Positions 24,002 through 35,860 of a stretch of DNA of 64,000 nucleotides are shown piece by piece (the first letter of the stretch is position 1; every line of letters starts with the position of its first letter). This stretch comes from Quercus robur (taxonomy: Eukaryota > Streptophyta > Magnoliopsida > Fagales > Fagaceae). Position numbers and translations under genes: made by a program. The notes under the pieces were generated by a model that was not told the origin of the DNA, searched no databases, and saw only the letters and a list, made by a program, of their open reading frames with translations. The stretch is taken from the NCBI RefSeq assembly GCF_932294415.1, contig NC_065545.1, positions 18,108,857-18,172,856 on the forward strand. The letters run 5' to 3'.

Positions 24002-24403
24002 CTACAGGTGAGGTACAGTTTTTTCATCTAAGTCTTCTAGGTAATAAGCACCTATTTCGGCCACAGAAGTGATGCGATACGGTCCTTCCCAGTTAGGTCC
24101 CAGCTTGCCCCAAGAAGGGTTCTTAGCGCTGCCCAGAATCTTCCTCATCACGAGGTCGCCTGGACTCAAAGGTCACAGCTTTACATTAACATCATACCCC
24201 TGTTTTAGCTTCTGGTGATAATAGGCCATATGGATCATCGCTTTTTCCCTTTTTTCCTCAGCTAAGTCTAGACTTCTCCCCAGTAACTCGTCATTGTTTT
24301 TTGGGGTAAAAGTGCTAGATTTCAATGTGGGGAAGCTGTCCTCAAGTGGGAGTACGGCCTCAGCCCCATAAGTCATTGAAAAAGGAGTTTCGTCCATTGA
24401 CCG
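24002..24403 (-). pseudogene. Integrase C-terminal region of Tat gag-pol
   Basis: This continues the gag-pol frame after the TAA at 24404-24406 to the final TAG at 24002-24004. It opens RSMDETPFSMTYGAEAV, a stretch that follows the integrase core in these elements. A TGA at 24173-24175 interrupts it just before PLSPGDLVMRK. The WGKLGPNWEGPYRI block resembles the integrase C-terminal chromatin/DNA-binding module of this lineage. Confidence 0.85.
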
Positions 24404-26701
24404 TTACGGCGTCATTCGATAGGTCCATAAAACGTGGGGGAGCTCTTCCATCCATCTCCCCTTTGCATCATCCAACCTCTTTTTCAGCCCGCTCACTATG
24501 ACCTTGTTCACGGCCTCGGCTTGCCCGTTTCCTTGGGGGTAGGCAGGAGTGGAATATAGGTTTGTGATCCCAAAGTTGCAGTAGTATTCCCTGAAGTTTT
24601 TACTATCAAATTGAAGACCGTTGTTCGAGATGAGGGTGTGAGGAGTTCCGAAGCACGTAATGATGTTGTTCCAAATGAATTTCTTGGTGTCCACGTCCCT
24701 GATGTTGACCAAAGGTTCAGCCTCTACCCATTTGGTGAAACAATCGGTGCCGACTATTATGTACCGCTTATTCCCTGCTGCTTTAGGGAAAGGACCGATA
24801 ATATCAAGACCCCACTGAGCAAACGTCCAGGGGCTGGAGAAGGGGTTAAGGACTCCCCCCAGTTGGTGGATATTTGGGGCGAATCTCTGGCATTGATCAC
24901 ACTTCTTTGCATATTCTTGGGCCTCTCTCTGCATGTTCGGCCACCAGTACCCTTGGGTGAGTGCCCTGTGCGCCAGCGATCTTCCTCCTGTGTGACTTCC
25001 ACAAATCTCCTCATGTAGTTCTTCGAGCAAGGACTCGGATTCCTTTGGGTGTATACACAATAGGTACAGTCCAGAATAGGAACGCCGGTATAGCTTGTGG
25101 TCCTCTGACAACCAGAACCGAGGAGTATTCCTCCGTATCTTCTCGGCCTCCATTTTTCCTACTGGTAATGTATCGTCTTTGAGGAAGTTCATTATAGGAT
25201 CCATCCAGTTGGGATTCCTTCTAATCTGATGGATCCGAGCTGTGTCTCTTCCGGTTGAACTTGTCTGGCATAAATCCTCAACAAAGATCATTCGTGGTAG
25301 ATCATGCGTAGAGGACGTGGCAAGAGTGGCCAGCGAATCCGCATGTGTGTTCCCACTTCTAGAAACATGCGTCAGGTTAAAGGATTCAAAGTCTGACTGC
25401 AGGCATTTGACTCGACCGAGATACTCTTGCATTCTAGCATCTCTAGCTTCTAACTCACCCATCACTTGGCCAACGACCAATTTGGAATCCGAGAACGCTT
25501 CCATTGCCTTTCCGCCCAATTTTTGAACCATCATCATTCCTTGAAGCAAGGCCTCGTACTCGGCTTCGTTGTTCGTAGCTGAGAACCCAAGTCTTATCGA
25601 TTTTTCAATGGTAATACTTTCGGGAGATATCAGAACTAGCCCGATCCCAGATCCTTTTTGGTTGGCCGCACCGTCCACATAGACCTTCCAACGCGAGGTT
25701 CCTCGAGTTGAGATTATGCCAACTGATTGTCCATCCATGTTTTCCCTTTGTGTTACTGTTTCCACAGAAGGCTCAGCGAATTCTGCGACTAGATCCGCGA
25801 GGACTTGACCCTTTACAGAGGACCTAGGCATGTATTTAATGTCAAAAGCACCCAAGAGCGCGCTCCACATGGCGATTCTTCCCGTGTAATCGGCGCTTCG
25901 AAGCACCGATTGAAGGGGAAGCTGGGTTAGAACAATGACCGTGTGTGCCTGAAAGTAATGAGGGAGTTTTCGCGTGGTATGCACTACTACCAGAATTGCT
26001 TTCTCCAATGGTAAGTAGCGCACTTCAGCCTCATGTAATGATTTACTTACGTAATACACTGGTCGCTGTATTCCATTATCATCCCGTATCAGTACCAGGC
26101 TTACAGCATGAGGGGCTACTGCTATGTATGCAAACAGTACCTCGTCCGCCTCAGGGCTAGACATGATGGGTGGTCGTGACAAGTATTCTTTGAGTTGCTG
26201 GAAGGCCAGGACACAATCCTCTGACCACTCAAACCCTTTCCACTTATTTATTAAGAGGTAGAAAGGTCGGCATCGATCTGCAGATCGTGATATGAGCCGG
26301 TTCAACGCTGCGATCATGCCAATGAGTTTCTGCACTTCTTTCGGATTCCGAGGAGCCTGTAGGCTATTAATTGCCTTGATTTGATCTGGGCTTACCTCTA
26401 TTCCTCTGTGGGTTACCATATAGCCTAGGAATTTCCCAGACCCGGCCCCAAATGAACACTTGGAAGCATTGAGCCGCAACTTATGCTCCTTTAAGACGCC
26501 AAAGATGATCTCCAGGTCTTTCACGTGCTCGGACACCACCTTGCTTTTTACCACCATATCGTCTATGTAGACTTCAATGACCTTGCCTAGCTGCAGTTTG
26601 AACATTCTGGTCATCATCCTTTGGTAGGTTAACCCTGCGTTCTTTAGTCCGAAAGGCATCACCTTATAGTGGTAGTTTCTGACGGATGTCATGAACGCCA
26701 T
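24404..26701 (-). pseudogene. RT (C-terminal part), RNase H, second RNase H and integrase of Tat gag-pol
   Basis: A 765-codon open stretch. It has RT palm motifs VMPFGLKNAG (14-23) and YIDD (45-48, intact). The gypsy-type RNase H lies near 185-300, a second archaeal-type RNase H begins around 337 (KVYVDGAANQKGSG, with NNEAEYEAL), and integrase follows with an HHCC zinc-binding region ending CDQC and a DD35E core. In that core the first Asp is D633 and the Glu is E729. The middle Asp is replaced by Asn at 693 (codon 24623-24625), so strand transfer should be dead. The segment opens after the TAG at 26732-26734 and ends at TAA 24404-24406, both in frame with the rest of gag-pol. Confidence 0.93.
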
Positions 26702-27223
26702 TTTCTCCTGATCCTCTAATGCCAGTGGTATCTAATGATAGCCCTGGAAGGCATCCAGGAAGCTCATTCGAGGGTGGCCTACAGTCGCATCTACCAGTCG
26801 GTCTATTCAAGGTAACGGGAACGGGTCTTTCGGGCATGCCTTGTTCAAGTCTGTGAAGTCCACGCAGACTTGCCACTTCCCCGTTTTCTTTCTTACCACC
26901 ACCGTATTTGCCAGACACTCGGGGTAAAAGACTTCTTTGATAGCCCCTTCCTTTTTCAGCTTCGTCACTTCGTCTCTAACGGCACTAGCATGTTCTTTCG
27001 AGGGGCGTCGGAGTGGCTGCTTTTTTGGAATAAAAGATGGGTTAACATTTAAGTAGTGACAAATGAGACTAGGGTTAACCCCCGGGGCATCGTAAGCATC
27101 CCATGCAAATACATCAACATTTCTCCTCAGGAACCCGACCAGTTCCTCTTTTTCTTGAGGAGGTAACTCCGAGCCGACCTGGAAAAATCTCTCTGGGTCA
27201 TTGTCAATGATAAACTTTTCCAA
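26702..27223 (-). pseudogene. Reverse transcriptase N-terminal part of Tat gag-pol
   Basis: In frame with its neighbours. It contains the linker VFAWDAYDAPGVNP, then KKEGAIKEVFYP and the RT block WQVCVDFTDLNKACPKD, followed by LVDATVGHPRMSFLDAFQGYH. Two stops break it: TGA at 26807-26809, after DPFPLP, and TAG at 26732-26734, after FQGYH. Both positions are consistent with C-to-T change (CGA to TGA, CAG to TAG). No frameshift is present. Confidence 0.9.
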
Positions 27224-28279
27224 ACTTTCACACCTTATCTCCTTGGCTAGCCCACTGACTTGCCCCGCCGAGGTGGTTGATTGCTATAAGTTTTCATAAA
27301 CCAAGGACTCGGCATTGGATTGACGTGAGATGGCGGCCACCATACACTGCCTAGCCATGGCCTGATCTCCACGAATCTCTTCCACTTGGCCTCCGGACGG
27401 GTATTTTACCTTTTGGTGCAGTGTGGAAGATATGACTTCTAGGGCATGGATCCATGGCCTGGCTACTATCGCTGTGTAGGGCGAGTAGGCATCGACCACG
27501 ATAAAGTCCACCTCCACCACCTCTAACCTGGTCTGTATGGGTAATCTGATCTGCCCTTTTGGTACAACAGTCTTCCCTTTGAAGCTGATAAGGGGAGAGT
27601 CATAAGCCGTCAAATCCTCCGGCCTTAAGTTCAGCCCCTTGTATAGATCAGGGTACATTACCTCTACTACGCTGCCTGGGTCTACCAGTACCCTCCTCAC
27701 ATCAAAACCTCTGATTCTCAGCGTAACCACTAAGGCATCGTCGTGAGGTTGGATAGTTCCCCTCTTATCTTCGTCCGAGAATCCTAATATTAAAGAGCTT
27801 CCCTTTATAGACATTTTAAATTCTCTTTCCCTGTCCTCGGCGGAGAGCCGAGCCACAGACAGCACCCTAGAAGGAAATGAGCCGGTTCTTCCTAGAGCGA
27901 CGAGGATGACGTGTATCGTCCCCGTAGGAGGTCTTAATGATACATCTTTTCGAGGCTCTTGCATTGCCTGGCCCAGATGACCGCTTGAAGGGTGTAAAAG
28001 GTGACGTAACTTTCCTTCTTGAACCAGCTGATCTAGGTGATTCCATAGATTCCTGCAATCCTCAGTGGTATGTCCATGGTCCTGATGATAGTGGCAATAC
28101 AAGTTCTGGTTGTGTTTCGAAGGGTCCCTAGCCATTTTTCCCGGCCATCTGAAGAAGGGTTCGTTCTTGACTTTCTCCAGAATTTGCTGTACTGGCTCTC
28201 TGAACACGGCATTAACCATTTGCATGTTGCTTTGTCCAGCCTGTCTCGAAAAATCTCTCCTCGGCTGGTTATGGTTATA
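27224..28279 (-). pseudogene. Gag zinc knuckle and aspartic protease region of Tat gag-pol
   Basis: The gag nucleocapsid-like knuckle is YCHYHQDHGHTTEDC. The retropepsin segment follows around RVLVDPGSVVEVM, where the D-x-G catalytic signature is kept as DPG. The frame is open from after the TGA at 28280-28282 to a TAG at 27284-27286, then continues in the same frame into the RT. Protease would cut the polyprotein in an active element. Confidence 0.85.
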
Positions 28280-29338
28280 TCATTCCGACCTGAAATCATT
28301 CCCTTTACGGGGAATGACCTTCTCCTTTCCTTTTCCTTGTAGCTGATCTTGTTCCACCCTTTTGTACTTGTCGATCCTGTCCATCAACTGATGAACATTG
28401 GCAACGGGTTTACCAGTGAGAGATTTCCTTATGCCATACTTGGTAAGGAGATCGCTTTTGAATGTGCTGATAGCGACATCATTGTGGTTCTCATCCATCT
28501 CGTTATACATCTCCCAATACCTATCCGAATACGCCTTTAGGGTCTCTCCCTCGCGCATGGACAAGGACAATAATGAATTTAGGGGTCGAGGGACTCTGCT
28601 ATTTGTAATAAAGCGAGAACAAAAAGCCTGAGTGAGCTACTTATAGGAGCCTATGGAATTTGTCTTTAGGCTGTTGAACCATCTCATCGCCATTAGCCCC
28701 AAACTGGACGAGAAAATTTTGCACATCAAAGCCTCATTTTGGGAGTAGATGGCCATTCTTTGGTTAAACTGGCTCACGTGCTCCACCGGGTCTGCTCGGC
28801 CGTTGTAGATGGCAAACGTTGGTTGATTGAAACGTCAGGGTAATTTAGCCCCTTCGATCCTGTGCGCGAAGGGTGATCTGGAAATCTGATCCAATGCCTT
28901 GTTTATGGCATCATTACCCAATCCCTTGCTAGATGGGCTCTCATACTTCCGTGTAGGGCGCAACTCCTTCTCATAAAAAAAAGTTTCACTCGGGGGAGTT
29001 CTTGACCTCTGTCTATAGCTGACGTCCTCCTCCTCATTAGAGGACGCATCTGAGCTGGAGGGAGATTGCTTTTGCCGTGCATGGCACAGCTTTCTTTTCA
29101 GGTCTTCTATTTCTCGTTGCATGGCCTGATGATCGTTTCGCCTTCGGGATACATAACTACCTATTTGGGTACGGCTTTGGCTAGTCTGGGTAGTATGTAC
29201 GCTTCCCTCATGATTCCTTCCATTGCCTGGATTTGTTCCCGGGTTGGGAGGATTATTTCGCCATTGAGAGCCAACAGGTTCCGTCAGTTGAGTGTCAGCT
29301 TGGTGGGGATTCTCCTGGTGTGGACCTAATTCTGCCAT
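28280..29338 (-). pseudogene. Gag region of Tat gag-pol
   Basis: Starts at the ATG at 29336-29338, about 50 bases into the element from the 5' LTR. The N-terminal 167 codons are polar and Ser/Arg-rich (RQRSRTPPSE). The capsid-like part follows, with RFNQPTFAIYNG and RADPVEHVSQFNQRMAIYS and then SMREGETLKAYSDRY. Stops lie at 28835-28837 (TGA), 28637-28639 (TAG) and 28280-28282 (TGA). All three are in the one frame shared with pol, so gag and pol form a single fused ORF in this element. Confidence 0.88.
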
Positions 29339-29371
29339 GCCTAACCGTCGTACTTGCTAACACTTAAGTTC

Positions 29372-29389
29372 TCTCCACAGACAGCGCCA
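29372..29389 (-). other. Primer-binding site of the Tat element
   Basis: Next to the 5' LTR after a two-base spacer, the minus strand reads TGGCGCTGTCTGTGGAG. The TGG start is complementary to a tRNA CCA end, and TGGCGC resembles primer sites of other plant gypsy elements. The exact tRNA is not settled. Confidence 0.7.
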
Positions 29390-29391
29390 AT

Positions 29392-30121
29392 TGTAGGGGC
29401 ACAATTTAGTAACCAAATTCTTGTTGTTACAAGCCTTGGTCCAAAAAGCCCAACACAATGAATTCTTGTAGAGTATGAGCTAAAGAACTCGGTTTAAGTA
29501 AGTTTAAACGGATTATTGCATGGGTTAAGGGAACACACGAACAAGAACAAATGCTATTGTGTTAAAGGGTCACCCGGAATGATAGAGCTAAAAACTTGAT
29601 TAATAGATACAGATCAATGCAGTAAGACTCCTCTACAGTATTCTCTCCTTTTTTCTTGTCCCCTTCTCTTGGGGGACTTTTACATATTATATAGGCCATT
29701 TCCAATCATCTGGGCTTTACACTTGTTGATCATCCAAACCCCCACTTGAGCTCTTGTCCCATCAGACACCTCTCTCAGTTCTTTGTGAGTTGCGGTAGCC
29801 AAGGTAGCACTATTCAGGGGTCTTCTCCACATTAATGCGGCCAGGAGAGTAGTTGTAATGCATTTAATGTGGTGGTGGCAACCTTTGCTGAGATATTTTG
29901 GGTTTCCTTCCTTTTTACGTATTTAGAAGATGGACTGTAGTGGCTTGGATGTACCTTTGCTCCGAATATTGTAGTATCCAAGGAGAAATTACTCCTTGGA
30001 CATGTTTTCTTTGCCCCAGTAGGCCTGAATAAGGATTGCTTGGGTCACGCTGGCTCCTCAGATGGGCTGCGTCCTCGGACGGGCCTAGGGCCCAGCCTGT
30101 TATTTTGGGCCGGTCCCCACA
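29392..30121 (-). repeat. 5' LTR of the Tat element
   Basis: Direct-repeat partner of 19094-19823, same length, with TG...CA ends in element orientation. It is followed by the TAAGG target copy at 30122-30126. Confidence 0.95.
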
Positions 30122-30126
30122 TAAGG

Positions 30127-30619
30127 TATCTATATATTTTGAAAAAATTTTCATTGAATTATATATTCTTTATGTTCTTAATAAAAATATCAAATTTCGT
30201 ATCGATTAAATGTTATTTATTCTTTGATCTATAAACTTATTTTTTTATACAAAATTTTAAAATTTAAATATTTAATTGATAGCATAGTTATTGACATTTG
30301 TTTTTTTTGGAATTCTTGCAAGTATGAAGGATATAAAATAATGTGATCCAATGGTTTATTTGTTGAAATTCACATTAAATAAAAATATATTAGGTAAAGT
30401 TATAGCCAAACTCTATCCTTCCTTTTTTGCATTTTTTTAGTTTGAAATTTAATTTTTCTTAAGTATATTGAATAGTTTCAACTTACAAGTAAACGATTTG
30501 AATGAGATAGGATAATAAAAAAACTTTGACCAATATATCTTGCAACTCATGCTATTTGTTGTCCATAATCCATAACTATGGTTACCATAGAACATAGTAA
30601 GGGTTTTCTTATTTAATAA

Positions 30620-30650
<31 letters not shown>

Positions 30651-31473
30651 AAAATGGATGATTATGATCGTTTTAATCAACTTTAGTAGTAGTAATTTTT
30701 TTTTGGATGAAACTTTAGAAGTAGTAATTGATAGAGGTCATTTCATGGTGAAAATTTTGATCTTGACATATCTAACACTATACAGTCATATAAATACCAT
30801 GTCCAATTTTGTTCAATTTATTTTTATCCTAAAAAGGAATATTGGTTAAAAATTAGCAATGTAAGATCACAATTAAAGGTTAGAACAACCAACTTTTGGT
30901 AATAACAATTAGAGATGTACACAGTTCAATCGGTGCATTCACTGAGATTGGCCATTTTTACACCGCATCGCATAGGTCAATTTGTCTAATTACATTATTG
31001 CACTATTAGATTGGTCCTGAGTCTCCTGACCAACCACTTGTGGTCGAATTTTGTGGTGTCGGTGCAATCGGCTCAACCAGTTTGAGTTGATTGACCGGGT
31101 TATGCCAAAAAATACTCTTTTTTATGTAAATATTTGTTAACCTACATGGTTGGGCCTTTTGAACCAAGGCAAAAAATACAATTATATTAAATAGGGGTCT
31201 TCACATGAGTCACATTTAAAAAATAATAATAATTGGTGAAACAATATTTTCATTTTTTTTAGATAAAAGATAGAAATATTTTCATTTTTAATATGGAAAA
31301 TCTAATACTAAATCTTGTGCAAAGCCAACTATGAAGAACTTTCTATGATAACCCTTGTGCAAAAATATCTAGTAATTTATTACTAATCCCTATAAAGCCA
31401 ACTAATAAAATTCATGTGTAAACACAAAGAAGCGATGTCCCAACCTTTTGAACAAACCATTATAGTCCCTACT
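30127..31473. other. AT-rich intergenic sequence, no gene seen
   Basis: Non-coding. It has an A run of about 30 bases at 30621-30648. A somewhat more GC-rich stretch at about 30912-31100, with repeated GGTGCAATCGG-like words, may be an old transposon fragment that I cannot classify. Confidence 0.55.
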
Positions 31474-31751
31474 TAGGGGTGGCAATTTTTATCTATATTC
31501 ATGAACCTACCCATTACCCACATAATTTGAATAAGTGTTAACTCAACCCATTTGAATATTTAGGTTAAATGGGTAAAGACCCATTGGGTTATTTAATTAT
31601 ATGGGTCTTAATGGATAAACCCACTAAAACCTATTTAAAATTTAAATAAACAAAAAAAAAATCTAAATTTCTAGAAAATAACCAAAATACCCCCGAAACC
31701 TAAAAATTACCAAAATACACCCTAAACCTAAAAAATGACCGAAATACTCCT

Positions 31752-32331
31752 TGATGGGGATCAAAGGTTAAGTCATCCTTGGATGTCGTTCATGACTAGA
31801 TCACGTCCAAAGAAAGCAATCTAAGAATGAGTGAATTTTACTCGTCCTTTAACAACGAAATGGTCCAGTCTAGAATTCCTTTATGAATGATTAAATGCAT
31901 GGACAAGTATATGTGTACACATAGACAATTGAATTACACTTGATAAATCCTACCGATAATTCTCCAAAAAGTTCCACATAATCATACCACGACACATTGT
32001 TCTTACTACATAGAAGAGACTCCTCAGACTTCACTCCATATACCCCATTTTCTCTGTTAACTGCCCATATCATCCATGATGATAGTGGATCCTAACAAAT
32101 AGATCCACTACTAACTCTCTATAAAAGGAACAAATTCCATTCATCTAAGGTAAGCTCTAACTATTCACTATTTTCTATCATTGTGTCCTAAAGAAAAAAC
32201 TGATTTAACCATTGGAGGGTTCTTGGCCGGGTCACACTGATCACCTTTAATAGTTCTTTCTTTCTTTTCAGGACTCACTGTCATCACCATAGCCTGAAGC
32301 ATTCTAGCCTACTAATTTTTGTGTATCATCA
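31752..32331 (+). mobile_element. Solo LTR A (580 bp)
   Basis: TGATGGGGATC...GTATCATCA with perfect CTCCT on both sides (31747-31751 and 32332-32336). It contains CTCTATAAAAGG (TATA box near 32120) and TGGAGGGTTCTTGGCCGGGT, as in LTR R/U5 regions of plant gypsy elements, so it probably reads on the plus strand. No primer site or internal region adjoins it. Confidence 0.8.
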
Positions 32332-32345
32332 CTCCTAAAACCTAT

Positions 32346-35218
32346 TGTTGAGGGCAATTTTTTGCGCGTAGCCACGTGTCTTTTGCTAGAGGTGTGACTT
32401 TGCTAAGCTCGGATTTGTTTTAGGGAGTTTAACCCAGAACTCAACATTAGGCCGCATAGACTAGTGGCTTCCGGTGCATTTTTAAGCCTACAAAATAAAT
32501 AAAACCCAAAGTCTTAGAATCATGATAATGGTTGAAATAAATAAATAATATATTTCATTAAATAGCTTTGATTAAATGATTAGTTGAACATCATTATTGT
32601 GTATATTAAGTGATGTCCAATAATAGAAAATAATTAATTAGATATCAAATGTCCAATAATGGGATAAGTCCAATAATCCATATCCAGCTGTAGTAGAGTT
32701 CATGTTCAATACAATAAGGTATGTCTAGCAATGGTCTATGTCCAGAAAATATATGTTTATATGATTTGTGGCTATAGCCGTATCGCGTTAGTGAGCTTCA
32801 TAGTTTGTGGCTCCAGTTGTATAACATCAGTTTGTTCTTTATATGATTCGTGGCTCCCAACCGTATAGCATTAATGAGCTAATAACATTCCAGCGATATA
32901 ATAACATTAGTTGAGTGGTATAATAATAATGAATAAAATATACTTAATAATATAAATTTGAAGATAAAAATATAATGACTTATCTTCATAGTTTATAGCT
33001 CCAGCCGTATAACATCAGTGAACTTAACATTTCAGCAGCATGAGAAAATGAGTCTAGCGGTACAATATGATATTATGAATCATTTCATGGTGACTTCATG
33101 ATTGAAAGGGAAAAATGGGTGCAACTGGAGGGAGAGAGAATATGTCCAGCCGTATGCATAGGTTGGTTAAGTTCATCCTCTTTATCATGTATTTAAATGA
33201 TTTTCCTCATATAATACTCTTTTGGTTTTTAGTCAAATATAAGTGTTATTGCCTTCCAGCAGAAGAACTTTTAGTATTAGAAATTTTTATCTTTCATGAG
33301 AATGACTTTAATATAAAATCATTGTGCCTTCTAAGAGAAGGACTTTTAGTTTTTAATGTTCATATGCCTTCCATGAGAAAGGGCTTTTGTAACGTGTTCT
33401 TGGAAGAGTGTTTGGTATCTTTTAAGATGTATGGAGATAGTAAGAAATATATATGTTTTGTGAGATATGGTGTTTGTAAGATAGATTAGAAATATATGTA
33501 AGAAGTATGTATGGATAATTTGTGAGGAATGTGTTTGTAAAAAATATGGAAGTATGAGATAGATAATACGAAAGTTAAATGTAGTAAATATATGAGCTTA
33601 TAGTTGCTACTGGAGTTGTTTTTTGTGTTATGACATTGATTATGTTGCTTTCTAAGAAGAGATGTATTGTAAGAGAAATAGAGAAAGAGATGGAGATGTG
33701 TTTATGAGCAGCAAAATGATGATATTTTAGAATAATAGAGTATGGGAAAAATGGGTAATGGATAATGGTGTGGTGTAATAGGTGTATTGTAATGGTGTTA
33801 TCTAAGAAGAGATATTTTTTGTAATAGAGATGGGGAAGTATAGAAATGCTTAGAGATATGGTCAGCAAAGTGAATGAAGTTTCAAAATAAGGGGGTGAGA
33901 GAGGAATGGATAGTGGTTCTGTTACTGTGTAGCTTAGTTCTCTTTATATAGAGTCAAGTATGTAACTAGATTAAAATTAGTTGAAGGGAAATTTAGCAAA
34001 TAAGGAAAAATCTTTGACAAAGTAAGTGGTTTCTTTAGTAGGTTTTTGTTTTTTAGCCAAAAGAAGAAAGTTTGAGACTTTAATACTGCTGGAGCTGCTG
34101 TTACAGTTGTCAGTCACAACTGTAGCTGTTGGATGATGTTATCTGAATGACAGCTTCTGCTGGAGGAAAATATTTGGCATTAAATTCATGGTTTGGCTGA
34201 AAATGGTAAGATAACCTTTATGAGACCTTCCTATTTCTAGTACTGCAGCTAGAGGCTAAGGATCTTAGCTTAAAATGGTAGGATTTCTTTTATGGGATCC
34301 TTACTTCTTTTGGTATAGCAGGTAGTTGCTGGGATTGACCATTAATAGGCAAGTGATGTCATTTTAGGACATGTGTCAACTAACAAAGTTGTTGCTGGAG
34401 CTATTGCAATTGCTACTAGAGTTACTGCAACTTCTATTGGAGCTATTGTAGCTTCTGCTGGAGCTGTTGTTGGTATTTTTGGCTAAGTTTCCTCTTTTGA
34501 AAAATTATATGTTTAGTCCATATATAATTTTGGTAAGTAATAGACTAGTTGGTTGATATTTGATGAAATTTTAAAGATGTAATTATGGTCTTTTTGTATT
34601 TTAACCAAATATTGGAGAGCAAGGAGAGTATTTAATGCTAGATATGAGATATTAATATATATTTAACCATGTGCTTGGAACTGATTTAAATGAAAATAAT
34701 AATATAATTTATATGAAATACTATAATTACATTTTTAAACTTATATTATATGATGAACATTAATTTTTATGTAAAGAGCATAGGAGGTTTTATCATTTTA
34801 AGTGTTATGTGATATAAGAGGCTTACCAAATGTTACCTATTGCACGCTGACCCATCAAAGTTCAGGGAATTGGGGAAGACATGCCAAACAACATCCTTTC
34901 CTTTATCAACTTTGAATCACTAGAGTTTTACTGAACATATTTCTTTGCCCTCCAAACCACGACTCCCAAAATTCCCCCGATGAGACTCATGAGCTTGGAT
35001 CATGAGCCAAAAATGAGATGTTGTGCCATGAGCTCGAACTATAGGCTTTGATGAGATTATATTGCCATGAGTTTTGGACCATGGGCTTCGGCGTCATTTT
35101 GTGAATATGGACTCTTTTGGGTTTTAAATGAGATTTTCCCAAAATCCATGATAATGTTGACGTGATACAAGTCGTCAATGAAATGAAGTCATGTGGTGTG
35201 AAAAATTTGTCCTCAACA
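32346..35218. mobile_element. Solo LTR B (2873 bp)
   Basis: TGTTGAGG...CCTCAACA with perfect CCTAT on both sides (32341-32345 and 35219-35223). No second copy of its end sequence, primer site or coding region is found, so it is a solo LTR or an element of similar structure. It has internal short repeats: CCGTATAACATCAGTGA-like words at about 32770-33030 and GCTGGAGCTATTG-like words at about 34385-34470. A TATA-like TTTATATAGAG is at about 33944. The 124-residue open frame at 33115-33489 has no recognisable domain. Confidence 0.75.
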
Positions 35219-35221
35219 CCT

Positions 35222-35860
35222 ATAAAATGACCAAAATACCCCCCGAAACCTAAAAATTATCAAAATACTCCCTAAACTTAAAAAAAATTACCGAAATACT
35301 CTCGAAACCTATAAAATGACCAAAATACCCTCAAAACCTAAAAATTACCAAAATACCCCATAAACCTAAAAGATTACCAAACTACCTCGGTCATTTTTTA
35401 GGCTTAGAGGGTATTTTGGTAATTTTATAGGTTTCAGGGGTATTTCGGTCATTTTTTAGGTTTCAGATGTATTTTGGTCATTTTTTAGGTTTCAGAGGGT
35501 ATTTGGAATCTTTTAGGTTTAGGGAGTATTTTGGTCATTTTTTGGTTTTGGAGGGGGTTTTTTGCTCATTTTAGAGATTTTTAGGGGTATTTTGCTCATT
35601 TTAGTGGTTTTTGAGCATATTTTGTGATTTTAGAGATATCAGGGATATTTTGGTCATTTTAGAGGTTTCTTAGGTATTTTACTCATTTTAGAAATTTTGG
35701 AGATATTTTGGTCATTTTAGTGGTTTTTGAGCATATTTGGTGATTTTAGAGATATTGGGGGTATTTTGGCCATTTTCGAGGTTTCTTAGGTATTTTAATC
35801 ATTTTAGAGATTTTGGAGATATTTTGGTCATTTGAGTGGTTTTTGAGCATATTTGGTGAT
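35222..35860. repeat. Degenerate short tandem repeats of the hAT-like element, central part
   Basis: Left of about 35390 the units read like CCTAAAAATTACCAAAATACC; right of it they are the reverse complement, GGTATTTTGGTCATTTTAG. The array resumes at 39271-39560 after solo LTR C. Unit length is about 20-30 bases. This forms the foldback heart of the element. Confidence 0.8.

Larger units (their letters stand above)
19094..30121 (-). mobile_element. Full-length Ty3/gypsy LTR retrotransposon, Tat lineage
   Basis: Two 730-bp LTRs (19094-19823 and 29392-30121) bound 11,028 bp, and TAAGG flanks both ends (19089-19093 and 30122-30126). The element reads on the minus strand: 5' LTR, TGGCGC-type primer site, gag-protease-RT-RNase H-second RNase H-integrase in one frame, a tandem repeat block, an antisense ORF, polypurine tract, 3' LTR. 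A second, archaeal-type RNase H and an extra ORF on the opposite strand are known marks of Tat-lineage elements such as Retand. It appears non-autonomous, since eight stops interrupt gag-pol. By hand alignment the LTRs differ at about 28 of 730 sites, 26 of them transitions. Confidence 0.95.

Noticed and set aside
25242-25526. Plus-strand frames opposite the pol region
   Set aside because: They are shadows of the conserved minus-strand pol coding sequence, with no domain and no splice structure, unlike the real antisense ORF at 20363-22825.
33115-33489. A 124-residue plus-strand frame
   Set aside because: It lies within solo LTR B, has no recognisable domain, and is Phe/Leu/Tyr-rich as expected by chance in AT-rich DNA.
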